Shown: positions 1-8,024, counted from the first letter of the stretch. The stretch: 64,000 bases of DNA from Caldilinea sp. CFX5 (GCA_021405325.1 QWII01000013.1:81729-145728); one strand, 5' to 3'. Translations and numbers: made by a program. Notes: generated from the sequence alone by a model not told the origin.

Positions 1-182
1 TTATCAAGCGATACAGTAAACAGGTCGGCAATTTTCAGTACCATCTCAATACTGGGTTTTTTCCGCCCCTGTTCCAAGCCCCAGAGAAAACTTTGGTGTA
101 CCCCAAGCAGATCGCTCAGTTGCCGCTGGGATAGGCCACGTCGTTCGCGCAAGGTTCGTAGTTTTTCGCCAAATCTTTTCAT
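1..182 (-). CDS. XRE-family HTH regulator (3' end outside window)
   Basis: The reverse strand from ATG at 182 reads without a stop to the window edge (60 codons), beginning MKRFGEKLRTLRERRGLSQ. The pattern (LRxxRGLSQRxLSDLLGVxQxxLWxLEQGRKxPSIEMVLKIADLF) is a Cro/CI-type helix-turn-helix, which normally binds an operator as a dimer. It is clearly related to the second XRE gene at 3142-3354 (shared GEKL-TLR-RRGL core). It is divergent from the small-protein gene at 300, with a 30-bp perfect palindrome in between, so autoregulation and control of the neighbour are likely (inference). The C-terminus is not visible. Confidence 0.88.
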   Translation of the reverse strand, partial: MKRFGEKLRTLRERRGLSQRQLSDLLGVHQSFLWGLEQGRKKPSIEMVLKIADLFTVSLD

Positions 183-231
183 AAATTCACTATTGCGATT
201 TGACACCTGTTAAACAAGATGTTATCATACC

Positions 232-261
232 GCCATTGACTACCTATAGGTAGTCAATGGC
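232..261. promoter_or_regulatory. 30-bp perfect palindrome, probable XRE operator
   Basis: The 30 bases are identical to their own reverse complement; the half-site is GCCATTGACTACCTA. It lies midway between the divergent starts of the XRE gene (182) and the small-protein gene (300), where an operator for a dimeric HTH protein would be. A short spacer-less palindrome suits an operator better than an RNA hairpin. Binding by the neighbouring XRE protein is inferred. Confidence 0.65.
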
Positions 262-299
262 CCAAATCCATGCTTCTACACCACAAAAGGAGCGACCTC

Positions 300-575
300 A
301 TGGCAACTTATGACCACAAGCAAGTCCTGGCCGACTATGCCCGCGGCAACCTCACGCCGGAAATGGCGGTGGGTCACAGCCTGCAACATATTGATGCGCT
401 GTACACCGCCCAAACCGCTGCCCGCACCGAATGGCGCACGGAAATTGATGCCCTCAACCAGCAGGTGCATCAGATGCAGGCAACCGTTGATCACCTGGCG
501 GCCATCATCGAAAAAGCACGCGCCAAACAAAAGGCGCAGAAGCCCCATGCCCAGCCCAAAGCTGACCAGCCATGA
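300..575 (+). CDS. Small coiled-coil protein, family member A
   Basis: 91-residue protein of unknown function. ATG at 300 is chosen because AAAGGAG lies just upstream; an upstream ATG at 270 has no good site. It starts MATYDHKQVLADYARGNLTP, continues EMAVGHSLQHIDALY, then has a heptad-like helix (residues about 35-75) and a Lys/Gln/Pro-rich tail. Its first 31 residues align with the 104-aa protein at 3502 (MSTYPIEKVLSEYAHERMTV, EMAMGHCLQHI) and more weakly with the 43-aa protein at 20323. No signal peptide or membrane segment. It is divergent from an XRE gene across a palindrome. It could be the partner of that regulator in a two-gene module, but no function can be assigned. Confidence 0.75.
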   Translation: MATYDHKQVLADYARGNLTPEMAVGHSLQHIDALYTAQTAARTEWRTEIDALNQQVHQMQATVDHLAAIIEKARAKQKAQKPHAQPKADQP

Positions 576-663
576 GCAGCCACTGTGCAGGGCTATTCTT
601 TATCATACGATGAAGGGTCAGTTTATGCAAGGTTATCAGGTAGATGCAAACAATGCCAACCAA

Positions 664-672
664 TGGTATAAT
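664..672 (+). promoter_or_regulatory. Extended -10 promoter element (TGGTATAAT)
   Basis: TATAAT preceded by TG with one intervening base lies about 30 bp before the ATG at 701. The -35 region is poor, as expected for an extended -10 promoter. The same string occurs before the TA pair at 3963-3971. Confidence 0.5.
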
Positions 673-700
673 CAACAAAGAACAATGATAGCGAGGTAGC

Positions 701-1675
701 ATGGCAAATCCTTTTGATGATACGGCGAAAACTCGCTATCATCGGTACTTTGAGAATCGGGGAATTCGAGCAATCCCCCAATATGAAGTGTTTTCGCTCA
801 GTCGGTCTACTGATTTGGTGATCGAATGTACGGAGGAGGATAGACAAAGGCTGCAAGGCACCATCTTTGCCCACTTTCGGCAGATCAATGCACTGGAATT
901 TAAAGGTGCGCACGATCCACTGACTGCTCCTGATTTGAACCTGATCATGATGCGTGCTTGGGGGATTGGCGTTGTTGATAAGAGCCAACAAAGGGAAACA
1001 ACGAAGGCGACAGCGCCGACACCCTTTTTGCGCGTTCAGGAGATTGCGCGAATCCCTCGTCAGCGAACGGCGACAGTGGTTTGCGTTACCCGGCCAAGAA
1101 ACATTTTGGATAAGTGACAGGACGAATTTTGTTTTACAGCAACCGAGGAACCCGGTATTTACTGTGATCATGCACAGAAAATACCGACTTGGATCATTCA
1201 TCCAACCGAGTTGGCGCTGAAACCATCCAATTATGCCTTGCTACCACTAGCGCGTGGCAAAAAGTTGGAGAAGTTTATTGAGTTATGTTTGGCGCAGGGG
1301 TTGGTCGAATACTTACAATTAACCCTAGACATAGGGCTTGTCAGCGACCCTGATGTGATTTGGCATAAAATTATGGAGGTGTACGGTATGCAATTGACCA
1401 TTCGCGAAGAAACCTGGCCTTATATTGATGAGTTCTTCCGCAATGTGCCGGAAGCAATGCACAAGGTGCCAACCTTCCAGGAGGCGCTGGAAGAAAGTAA
1501 GCGGCAAGGTCAGCGCCAAATGCTCCTGCGTTTTCTGCATCATAAATTTGGCAATCTGCCCAGCGCAGTCGTGGAATTGATTGAAAAAACCAATGATGCG
1601 CAACAACTTGATGCCTGGATGGATCAGGTGTTTGCGGCCAAATCCTTGGCTGACATACAGTTCACACCAGAGTAA
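701..1675 (+). pseudogene. DUF4351-type protein interrupted by an in-frame TGA
   Basis: Two open stretches (701-1117 and 1118-1675) lie in the same reading frame and are separated only by TGA at 1115-1117 (NILDK-stop-QDEFCFTATEE). Together they would encode about 324 residues. The N-terminal half (MANPFDDTAKTRYHRYFENR) and the end (LLRFLHHKFGNLPSAVVELI, then AKSLADIQF) match the plan of DUF4351/Rpn-type proteins common in Chloroflexota and cyanobacteria. A single transition CGA to TGA would explain the break. An independent downstream start (TTG at 1211) is possible but has no Shine-Dalgarno. Readthrough cannot be excluded from sequence; loss of function is more likely. Confidence 0.7.
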
Positions 1676-1713
1676 ACAGCGCCAGAGTCAGTTATGGTGA
1701 CTTACCGATTTTC

Positions 1714-1743
1714 ACGTCAAATGGGCTTGCGCCCATTTGACGT
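1714..1743. repeat. Perfect hairpin, 13-bp arms, 4-nt loop
   Basis: Arms ACGTCAAATGGGC and GCCCATTTGACGT enclose TTGC. It follows the stop of the DUF4351 pseudogene and sits just before the broken Rpn copy. No T-tract follows, so it is not a canonical terminator. Confidence 0.6.
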
Positions 1744-1766
1744 CATGGCAAAGAAATAGGAGGCGA

Positions 1767-2296
1767 CTGACCCATGAAAAAGACAAGGATCGACAACGCA
1801 CGTTATTGACAACGGCAATTTTGATCGCTGCCCAGTCAAAATTGTTCAGCAGTGATTTTCTGTGGACCTTATTTGAGGAGGATCAAATGGATCTGGATAA
1901 CCCGGTGATTGCCAAGCTCTTTGACCGTGCCTATGGGGAAAAACTCGCTACTGAAACTCAAAAGATTGCTGCCGAAGCACAAAAAAATTGCAAGAAGAGT
2001 TAGCGTTGGCCGCACAACGCATAGCGGCTGCGGAGACCGAAGCAGCGCGACGCGAAGCGGAAGCAGAACGATGCGAAACGGAAGCGGTGCGACACGAAAC
2101 AGAAACAACGCAGCAATGGCAAGAATTAATGTTCAAGGTATTGGAACACCGCTTCCCCTCCGTTCCCATGGCCTTGATCTTGCTCTTACAAGCAGTGAAA
2201 CCCGCGCAACGCAGCCGAGTCAGTGATATTATCCTCGACAGCCCGGATGTCGATAGTTGTTTGCAAGCGTTGCGCCAACTGCAAGCCGAAGCCTAA
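1767..2296 (+). pseudogene. Truncated, frameshifted copy of the Rpn-like gene at 9478
   Basis: From about 1767 the sequence follows the intact gene at 9478-10518 (shared THEKD-DRQRTLLTTAILIA, DLDNPVIAKLFDRAYGEKLA and the end CLQA-RQLQAEA), but the first about 175 codons, carrying the nuclease core, are missing. The frame then shifts near 1985: a run of seven A is one short of the in-frame length, so the first part stops at 2003 and the second continues in another frame to 2296. It is followed directly by a complete SDR gene, whereas the intact paralogue is followed by an SDR scrap. It is decayed; a short protein from 1988 is conceivable but unlikely. Confidence 0.8.
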
Positions 2297-2332
2297 CCAA
2301 CTTTGCCCAAAGCCGAAAGGAGCTTGGCAACC

Positions 2333-3118
2333 ATGAGACTCAAGGAAAAAGTTGCCGTCGTGACGGGCGGCGGGTCCGGCATTGGCCGGGCGACGGCGTT
2401 GCTCTTTGCCGAAGAGGGCGCTCAGGTAGTGGTGGTCGATCAGAGTGAGGCCGATGCGCAGGAGACGGTCTCACGTATTGCTGAGATGAAGGGGCCACCG
2501 GCGCTGGCTCTCCAAGCCGATGTGACACAGGAAAGTGACATGGCGGCGGTGGCGTACCAGTGTGGGGAAACCTTTGGGCGGGTGGATATTTTGGTGAACA
2601 ATGCTGGTGTGCGCGTCTGGGGGCCGGTGACAGAGGCGACCGCGGCCGATTGGCAGTTCATTCTGGATGTGAATCTGAAAGCGCCGGGGTTGTGTTGCAA
2701 GCACTTGATCCCGCTCATGGCGCAAGGGGGTGGCGGCAGTATTGTCAATGTTTCGTCGGCCAACGCCATTGCCGGTCGCCCCAACATGGCGCTCTATGAC
2801 GCGACCAAGGCCGGCTTGTTAGCGTTGACCCGGTCGATGGCCTGTGACCATGCTGAGGCCAACATTCGCGTCAATGCGATTTTGCCGGGGCCGACCTTGA
2901 CCGATTTTCATGTCAAACGGGCGCAAGCCGCCGGTCGCACCCTGGATGAGCGGGTGACAGAACGCAACCCGCAAGGCCCCGGTATCCTAAAACGCCAGGC
3001 CAAACCGCGCGAGATCGCCTATGGCATCCTCTTTCTGGCTTCGGATGAAGCCTCTTATGTCACCGGCGCTTGTCTCAGTGTGGATGGTGGGTTGACGGCG
3101 TTGGCGCAGCGGAGTTAA
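2333..3118 (+). CDS. SDR-family NAD(P)-dependent oxidoreductase
   Basis: 261 residues from ATG 2333, which has AAAGGAG upstream. Classical short-chain dehydrogenase: cofactor loop TGGGSGIG at residues 11-18, NNAG about residue 90, catalytic Ser in NVSS, Tyr155 and Lys159 in YDATK, and the C-terminal SVDGG signature. It should oxidise or reduce an alcohol/ketone on a small molecule in the cytoplasm; the substrate is not evident. It lies downstream of a decayed Rpn-like gene. A short fragment of a second copy is found at 10521-10575. Confidence 0.93.
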   Translation: MRLKEKVAVVTGGGSGIGRATALLFAEEGAQVVVVDQSEADAQETVSRIAEMKGPPALALQADVTQESDMAAVAYQCGETFGRVDILVNNAGVRVWGPVTEATAADWQFILDVNLKAPGLCCKHLIPLMAQGGGGSIVNVSSANAIAGRPNMALYDATKAGLLALTRSMACDHAEANIRVNAILPGPTLTDFHVKRAQAAGRTLDERVTERNPQGPGILKRQAKPREIAYGILFLASDEASYVTGACLSVDGGLTALAQRS

Positions 3119-3141
3119 CCTGCGCCTGGTCTGCCACTCCA

Positions 3142-3354
3142 TCAATCCAATTCGCGATCATCCTTCATCAGTTGATCACACGAGACGTTGAAAATCTCCA
3201 TCAACTTGGCCAGGATTTCCAGGCTGGGCAACCGTTCCCCGCGCTCGATTCGACCAATATGCGAATGGTCAAGGCCAATCAATTCGGCCAACTCTGTTTG
3301 CGTAAGCCCGCGTCGCTTGCGCAACGTATGCAACTTTTCACCAAGTCTTTGCAT
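3142..3354 (-). CDS. XRE-family HTH transcriptional regulator
   Basis: 70-residue, single-domain Cro/CI-type protein: RKRRGLTQTELAELIGLDHS, then HIGRIERGERLPSLEILAKL. It has the same architecture as the partial gene at 1-182 and the same arrangement: divergent from a small coiled-coil protein gene (3502) across an inverted repeat (3400-3424). Likely a dimeric repressor of itself and of its neighbour (inference). Length is normal for minimal XRE regulators. Confidence 0.9.
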   Translation of the reverse strand: MQRLGEKLHTLRKRRGLTQTELAELIGLDHSHIGRIERGERLPSLEILAKLMEIFNVSCDQLMKDDRELD

Positions 3355-3399
3355 AATGAAATAGCGATTTGCGGAATACGCAATCGTGTGCTACCATTG

Positions 3400-3424
3400 A
3401 TTTTGCGACTAAAAGTCGCAAAAT
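3400..3424. promoter_or_regulatory. Inverted repeat between XRE gene and small-protein gene
   Basis: Arms ATTTTGCGACT and AGTCGCAAAAT (11 bp, perfect) are separated by AAA. Position matches that of the palindrome at 232-261 in the related module, although the sequence differs, suggesting that each regulator has its own operator. Binding is inferred. Confidence 0.6.
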
Positions 3425-3501
3425 TCTTGATTTGTTTGTTCTACGCTTGACATGGAATGAGGCCATGTCATCTACTCACCGTAAGAAAGGAGGTGAAAGC
3501 T

Positions 3502-3816
3502 ATGAGTACCTACCCAATCGAAAAAGTGCTATCGGAATACGCCCACGAGCGCATGACGGTGGAGATGGCGATGGGTCATTGTCTACAACACATCGCCAAT
3601 CTCACCGACGGTCAGGTCGCCGGCAGCGCCGAAGGCCAGACCTTGCGCCGACAGGTGAACGCCCTGGAGGATCGGCTGACAAGCGTGCAAAGCCAACTGG
3701 ATCGACTCCACCCGTTGCCGGAGCGCCTGACTACGCTCACCCGCACCGTGGCCCAGTTGCAAGCCCACGTTGATCGCCTGGCCGCCCTCGCGCCGCCGTC
3801 TACGTCACAAAGCTAA
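3502..3816 (+). CDS. Small coiled-coil protein, family member B
   Basis: 104 residues from ATG 3502, preceded by a very strong Shine-Dalgarno AAAGGAGGTG. N-terminus MSTYPIEKVLSEYAHERMTV then EMAMGHCLQHI resembles the protein at 300; the rest is a long predicted coiled coil (LRRQVNALEDRLTSVQSQLD and LTTLTRTVAQLQAHVDRLAA) ending in a short Pro/Ser tail. Function unknown. It is divergent from an XRE gene and followed by a terminator-like hairpin at 3828. The conserved part is the N-terminal 30 residues; the coiled coil varies in length between members. Confidence 0.8.
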   Translation: MSTYPIEKVLSEYAHERMTVEMAMGHCLQHIANLTDGQVAGSAEGQTLRRQVNALEDRLTSVQSQLDRLHPLPERLTTLTRTVAQLQAHVDRLAALAPPSTSQS

Positions 3817-3827
3817 ACACACCCCTT

Positions 3828-3860
3828 GGGCCGGCGTCGTAGGTAAGACGACGCCAGCCC
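3828..3860 (+). terminator. Terminator-like hairpin after small protein B
   Basis: GGGCCGGCGTCGT and ACGACGCCAGCCC form a 13-bp stem with one mismatch and a 7-nt loop, followed by TTGTCT. Placed 11 bp after the stop of the small-protein gene; the T-tract is weak. Confidence 0.5.
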
Positions 3861-3962
3861 TTGTCTATGATAGCGCCAACCGTCCATTTCTGCAAAGCGG
3901 GTAAGGGCGATGATAGAGGAAGCTGTACAGCATTCGACCCATTGTTTAGTCATTGCCTGGCG

Positions 3963-3971
3963 TGGTATAAT
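3963..3971 (+). promoter_or_regulatory. Extended -10 element (TGGTATAAT) of the TA pair
   Basis: TGGTATAAT lies about 40 bp before the ATG of the antitoxin at 4011 and is identical to the element at 664-672. Shine-Dalgarno AAGGGG follows at about 4000. Confidence 0.5.
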
Positions 3972-4010
3972 TCGCATGACGGAAGATGACAAGAAGACGA
4001 AGGGGTAATC

Positions 4011-4397
4011 ATGACCAATCCAACTGATCCACACACCTACGATATTCTGGTCGAAAAATCGACTACGAATGGTTACATCGCACGCGTCATAGCCTGGCCG
4101 GATTGTACGGTGGAGGCGCCCACACGTGCTGCGGCGCTGGCGCAAATTCGCAGCCTAATCCTGGAACGACTGGCAAAGGCGGAGATTGTGACGCTGGCAA
4201 TTACACCGGAGGAAATGGCGCATCCCTGGCTGCCGTTCGCCGGTGATTGGGCGGACGATCCCGGAATCGAGGATTTTCGCGCCGCAATTGAAGCGCATCG
4301 CCGCGAGCTTGATGCACAATGGTCGCCTTGGTTGTTTGAACCGGAGACAAGCGAAGTAACCCAAATTGAACCAACCAGAGAGGCTGTTGCTGTTTGA
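4011..4397 (+). CDS. HicB-like antitoxin-type protein
   Basis: 128 residues. The N-terminal half (YDILVEKSTTNGYIARVIAW, then PDCTVEAPTRAAALAQIRSL) has the strand-rich substrate-like fold of HicB/DUF1902-type antitoxins. A C-terminal stretch rich in Trp/Glu/Asp follows. It overlaps the next gene by one base (TGATG), the coupling typical of antitoxin-toxin operons, and the next gene is a PIN ribonuclease, so a VapB-like role is likely. Pairing a HicB-like protein with PIN rather than HicA is a known variant. Own promoter at 3963. Confidence 0.7.
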   Translation: MTNPTDPHTYDILVEKSTTNGYIARVIAWPDCTVEAPTRAAALAQIRSLILERLAKAEIVTLAITPEEMAHPWLPFAGDWADDPGIEDFRAAIEAHRRELDAQWSPWLFEPETSEVTQIEPTREAVAV

Positions 4398-4822
4398 TGC
4401 GCTACATCTTAGACACCGATCACATTACGCTCTATCGCGAGGGTAATTTAATGGTGCGGAGCCGTATTGCAACGGTGGGCAATGCTGCTCTTCACGTCAC
4501 CATTATTTCTTTTCAAGAGCAGGTTGAAGGCTGGTTTGCGGAAATTCGCCGCGCCCAGAATCAGCAACGTTTACTTTGGGCATACGGCAAATTGCATCAG
4601 ACCTTCATCTTCTTTACGCGAATGCAAATATTGCCATTTGATGAACCAGCGGCGATCCAATTCCAACAGTTATATCAACAGCGCCTCCGCGTCGGCACCC
4701 AAGACCTGCGCATCGCCGCCATTGCCCTGGCGCACGGTTGCACCGTCGTCACCCGCAACCACCGTGATTTTGCGCGCATACCAGAGTTGGCGATTGCGGA
4801 TTGGAGCGTCGCCATCAATTAG
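4397..4822 (+). CDS. vapC: PIN-domain ribonuclease toxin (VapC family)
   Basis: 141 residues from ATG 4397, overlapping the antitoxin stop. The four-acid PIN site is visible: Asp6 (YILDTDH), Glu41 (SFQEQV), Asp103 (GTQDLRIAAIA) and Asp124 in TRNHRDF. VapC proteins cleave tRNA or rRNA and are held inactive by the cognate antitoxin. The 3' end overlaps the convergent regulator gene by 4 bp. The locus appears intact, in contrast with two other TA loci in this window. Confidence 0.87.
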   Translation: MRYILDTDHITLYREGNLMVRSRIATVGNAALHVTIISFQEQVEGWFAEIRRAQNQQRLLWAYGKLHQTFIFFTRMQILPFDEPAAIQFQQLYQQRLRVGTQDLRIAAIALAHGCTVVTRNHRDFARIPELAIADWSVAIN

Positions 4823-7800
4823 TCCACCGTTACCTCGGCCAGGGCATACGCCACCGTCTCGTCCAGGGTCATCGCCTCCCCTTTGGCCCAGGCGGATGTG
4901 GTGGCTTCTTCAGCTAGTTGCCCGCGCGCAGTGACAATGGCCTCATCAAAAAATTGCTTTTCCACCGGCGGCATCATCAACTTCAACTGCCGGCGCTGGG
5001 CGCAAGTGGCTGCGGCTAAGGAAAGTGCAACGCTGAAATGAGTTTGTTTGATCGCTAGTTGCACAATTGCTTCGACCACAGGTAATAAATAGCGAGGCGC
5101 GCTCCGCTCTAGTTCATAGAGAAGGGCCTCTTTTAACAAAGCGGTTGCTCTGTCATACTCCCCATTTTCCATCGCCACGATGCCTAAAAGCATTTTGGGT
5201 TCGGCAAACATGCTTTGTGTCGTCATTGCCGCTCGCTCTGCCAGCACATGCGCCGCCTTGGCAAATCTACGTTGGTGAATGTAAAGGATTCCTTGATTCG
5301 TCAGAGTCAGGGCAATCCCCCAGATCTGCCCGATGCGACGATGAAGTTGTAACGCCTCTTGCAGCAAAACCTCAGCCTGGGCAAAATCGCCCAGTTCCGC
5401 CGCCATCTTGCCCCGATTCGCCAGCGTCATTGCCAGCGCCCATTCGTCGCCGGTTTCCATGTCATTGGCCTGGGCGGCAGCAAAATAACGATGGGCAGCC
5501 TGGTAATCGCCCTGATCAAAGCAGTGCCAGGCGAGGAGACCGTTCGCTATCCCAATCTTTTTTGGGTTGCCTAAATTGTCAATCTCGTCATTCATGGCCA
5601 AACATTGCACAAAGTAGCGGGCGCCAAGTTCGCTCTGCCCTCGTAAAAAGGCGACAAAGCCGGCGCTGGCAAGCAGATTCACATACGCAGGCGACGGCGG
5701 GTGACCAGCAGCGAGCCGTAGGGTTGCCTGCAAATAAGTCTCTGCTTCTTTGAACTGCTCAAGCGATGTCCAAAACTGGAGGAGATCGGCGCCAAGACGC
5801 GAACAATGATCCGTGTCACCGGCAGCCAGCAACCATTGAAACGCAACCCGCACATTGGCATGGTCCGCCTGTAACTGCGCCAATGCATCAGCACTCTCTG
5901 CATCCATCAGCCGGGGCGATTGGCCGGCGACAAATTGGACAAAATAGTGGGCATGGCGCGCTTGCATCGCCGCCAGTTCCTGCGCCGCCGTTACCTGTGC
6001 TAGCCCAAATTCCCGCAGCGTCTCCAACATCGTAAAGCGCAACTGGTTCTCATCGGGGGTTACTTGTAAGAGATGTTTATCGACGAGGGTCGCCAGCCCG
6101 TCAAGTGCGCGCTCTTCTATGACGTCGCAGACAACGGCGACTGCTTCCGGCGTACAACCACCAACAAAGACCGCTAACTGACGGAAGAAACGCTGCTCAT
6201 CCGGGTCAAGCAGGGCGTAGCTCCAGGCGATGGTATCCCACAGCGAACGATGGCGGCTCTCGACATTGCGCGTGTCGGTTTTCAGAAAGTGGAGCGGCAA
6301 GTCGCCGTTCGGATCGGTCAGGCGCTTTACCAGCGCTTGTGGGGAAAGGAGTTTGCTGCGCGCCGCCGCCAATTCGATCGCCAGCGGGAGGCCATCCAGA
6401 CGCGTGCAAATGGTTGCAATCGCTGTTGCATTCTCCGGGGTAAGGACAAAATCATGACGGGCAGCTGCGGCGCGTTGACAAAAAAGTTCGATGGCCGGCC
6501 ACTGCTGGAGCGTCGCTGGGGTAAGTTCAGTGGTGAAGGTAGGCGCAGCAAGGGGCGATGTAACATATTCATGCTCCCCTTGCAACCGTAACCGCTCGCG
6601 GCTGGTCGCCAACACTTTGAGTCGCGGACAGGCAGCGAGCAGGTCGGCGATCACAGGTGCGGCGGTCAGGAGATGTTCAAAATTATCTAGCACCAACAGC
6701 AAGCGGCGTTCACCCAGCGCTGTGACCAGGCGCTCAAACAAGGGACGACTGCCCATCTCCCCTACGGTCAGCGTTTGGGCAAGCGCTGATAGCACCAGCG
6801 TCGGCTCGCGCAGGGGCGCCAGGAAGGTGACAAAGACGCCATCGGCAAAGTCCGCCAATCCTTGCCCAGCCACGGCCAAAGCCAAACGCGTCTTGCCCAC
6901 GCCACCCGGCCCGGTCAACGTCACCAAGCGCACCGCCTCCCGTTGTAATAACCCTTGCAGCGTCGCCAGTTCATTGGTGCGGCCCAGCAGGGGCGTTGTC
7001 GGCGCGGGCAGGTTGTGTTTAGGTGATGGGGTGACAAGGTGAGGGGGTGACAGGGTGACAGGGTGAGTGGGTAATTGTGTCACCTTGTCACCTTGCCACC
7101 CCCTCACCTTGTCAAATTGACCGGTGCGAATCAACTCATAGAGTCTATTTGTCTCGGCGCTCGGTTCAACGCCTAGCTCGGCGGCCAGTTGGCGGCGGCA
7201 ACGGTCATAGTGGGCCAGGGCCGCGCTGCGTTGTCCGTTCAAGGCGTGTAGGCGCATAATCTGCCGGTGGGCCTCTTCCAGCCACGGTTCCAATTCGACC
7301 CGGCGTTGGGCATAGGCGCAGGCTGGTTGGTAGTGGCCCTGTCCCTCAAAGTGATCGGCCAGATAACGCAAGGCATCAATGATCTGACGCTGGAGGCGTT
7401 CGCGGGTCAACAATAGCCACTCTTCAAAGGCCGCACACCCATTGAGATAGAAGCCCTCTAAAAAGACATGGTGATAGGCGGCGACGGCCTGTTGCAGGTG
7501 ATCAATCGCGCGAACGGGCGCAGTCAATGATTGGAGGGCCTTTGTCACCTGGGCCAGATCAACTTGATAGACCGTATGGGGGTTGAACTGAATCGTGTGG
7601 CGCGTCACCAGGAGCGGCGGCGCTTGGGCGTCACCTTCGCCTAAGACCTTGCGCAGATTCGCCAGGGCATGACGCAAGTAGGTCAGCGCCGTCTGCTCCG
7701 GCCATTCGGGCCAAAAGAGACCAGCCAGTTGGGCGCGCCGATGCGGTCGGTCCGCCTCGACGGCCAAATAAGCCAGCAAGGCGCGCGCCTTGTCGGACTG

Positions 7801-7869
7801 AAAGCCGGTCAAGGCGCAGCCATTGTCATCGACTTGGAAGCCGCCAAGCAGCCGAATGATTTTCGTCAT
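4819..7869 (-). CDS. BTAD / NB-ARC / TPR transcriptional regulator (SARP-like)
   Basis: 1016 residues. Order: N-terminal OmpR-type winged helix (about 1-90, including FWPEWPEQTALTYLRHALAN), bacterial transcriptional activation domain (about 95-250), low-complexity linker (252-279), STAND ATPase with Walker A GPGGVGKT (about 320), Walker B LLLVLDNFEHL (about 395) and GLPLAIELAA (about 493), then TPR repeats to the C-terminus. Such proteins sense a signal through the ATPase/TPR part and activate nearby promoters. The linker is encoded by a long hairpin repeat (7033-7113). It is divergent from the 8095-9199 genes, and 11-bp direct repeats at 8003 are a candidate binding site. Confidence 0.92.
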   Translation of the reverse strand: MTKIIRLLGGFQVDDNGCALTGFQSDKARALLAYLAVEADRPHRRAQLAGLFWPEWPEQTALTYLRHALANLRKVLGEGDAQAPPLLVTRHTIQFNPHTVYQVDLAQVTKALQSLTAPVRAIDHLQQAVAAYHHVFLEGFYLNGCAAFEEWLLLTRERLQRQIIDALRYLADHFEGQGHYQPACAYAQRRVELEPWLEEAHRQIMRLHALNGQRSAALAHYDRCRRQLAAELGVEPSAETNRLYELIRTGQFDKVRGWQGDKVTQLPTHPVTLSPPHLVTPSPKHNLPAPTTPLLGRTNELATLQGLLQREAVRLVTLTGPGGVGKTRLALAVAGQGLADFADGVFVTFLAPLREPTLVLSALAQTLTVGEMGSRPLFERLVTALGERRLLLVLDNFEHLLTAAPVIADLLAACPRLKVLATSRERLRLQGEHEYVTSPLAAPTFTTELTPATLQQWPAIELFCQRAAAARHDFVLTPENATAIATICTRLDGLPLAIELAAARSKLLSPQALVKRLTDPNGDLPLHFLKTDTRNVESRHRSLWDTIAWSYALLDPDEQRFFRQLAVFVGGCTPEAVAVVCDVIEERALDGLATLVDKHLLQVTPDENQLRFTMLETLREFGLAQVTAAQELAAMQARHAHYFVQFVAGQSPRLMDAESADALAQLQADHANVRVAFQWLLAAGDTDHCSRLGADLLQFWTSLEQFKEAETYLQATLRLAAGHPPSPAYVNLLASAGFVAFLRGQSELGARYFVQCLAMNDEIDNLGNPKKIGIANGLLAWHCFDQGDYQAAHRYFAAAQANDMETGDEWALAMTLANRGKMAAELGDFAQAEVLLQEALQLHRRIGQIWGIALTLTNQGILYIHQRRFAKAAHVLAERAAMTTQSMFAEPKMLLGIVAMENGEYDRATALLKEALLYELERSAPRYLLPVVEAIVQLAIKQTHFSVALSLAAATCAQRRQLKLMMPPVEKQFFDEAIVTARGQLAEEATTSAWAKGEAMTLDETVAYALAEVTVD
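7033..7113. repeat. Hairpin repeat in frame inside the regulator gene
   Basis: 33-bp arms (7033-7065 and 7081-7113, three mismatches) made of repeats of the word GGTGACA/GGTGACAAG, separated by 15 nt. It encodes the Pro/Thr/Val-rich linker between the BTAD and ATPase domains (residues 252-279). It looks like an intergenic word-type hairpin captured in frame in a tolerant linker. Confidence 0.7.
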
Positions 7870-8002
7870 GGACTTGGGTGGAGAATGGACATCACGTTAC
7901 GAATACGGTCGGCTTTGGGTAACGCTCGCCGTGCGGGCGTTGCCGTGGGCTGATTATAGCACACGCACCCTGACCATTTCAAGTATCTGGCGCACCTCCC
8001 TT

Positions 8003-8024
8003 TTCTCAACGCGTTCTCAACGTT
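8003..8024. promoter_or_regulatory. 11-bp direct repeat, possible SARP/BTAD binding site
   Basis: TTCTCAACGCG is followed immediately by TTCTCAACGTT: two repeats in 11-bp register in the 225-bp divergent region between the regulator (start 7869) and the 8095 gene. SARP-family regulators are known to bind heptamer direct repeats spaced at about one helical turn. Assignment is by position and spacing only. Confidence 0.4.
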
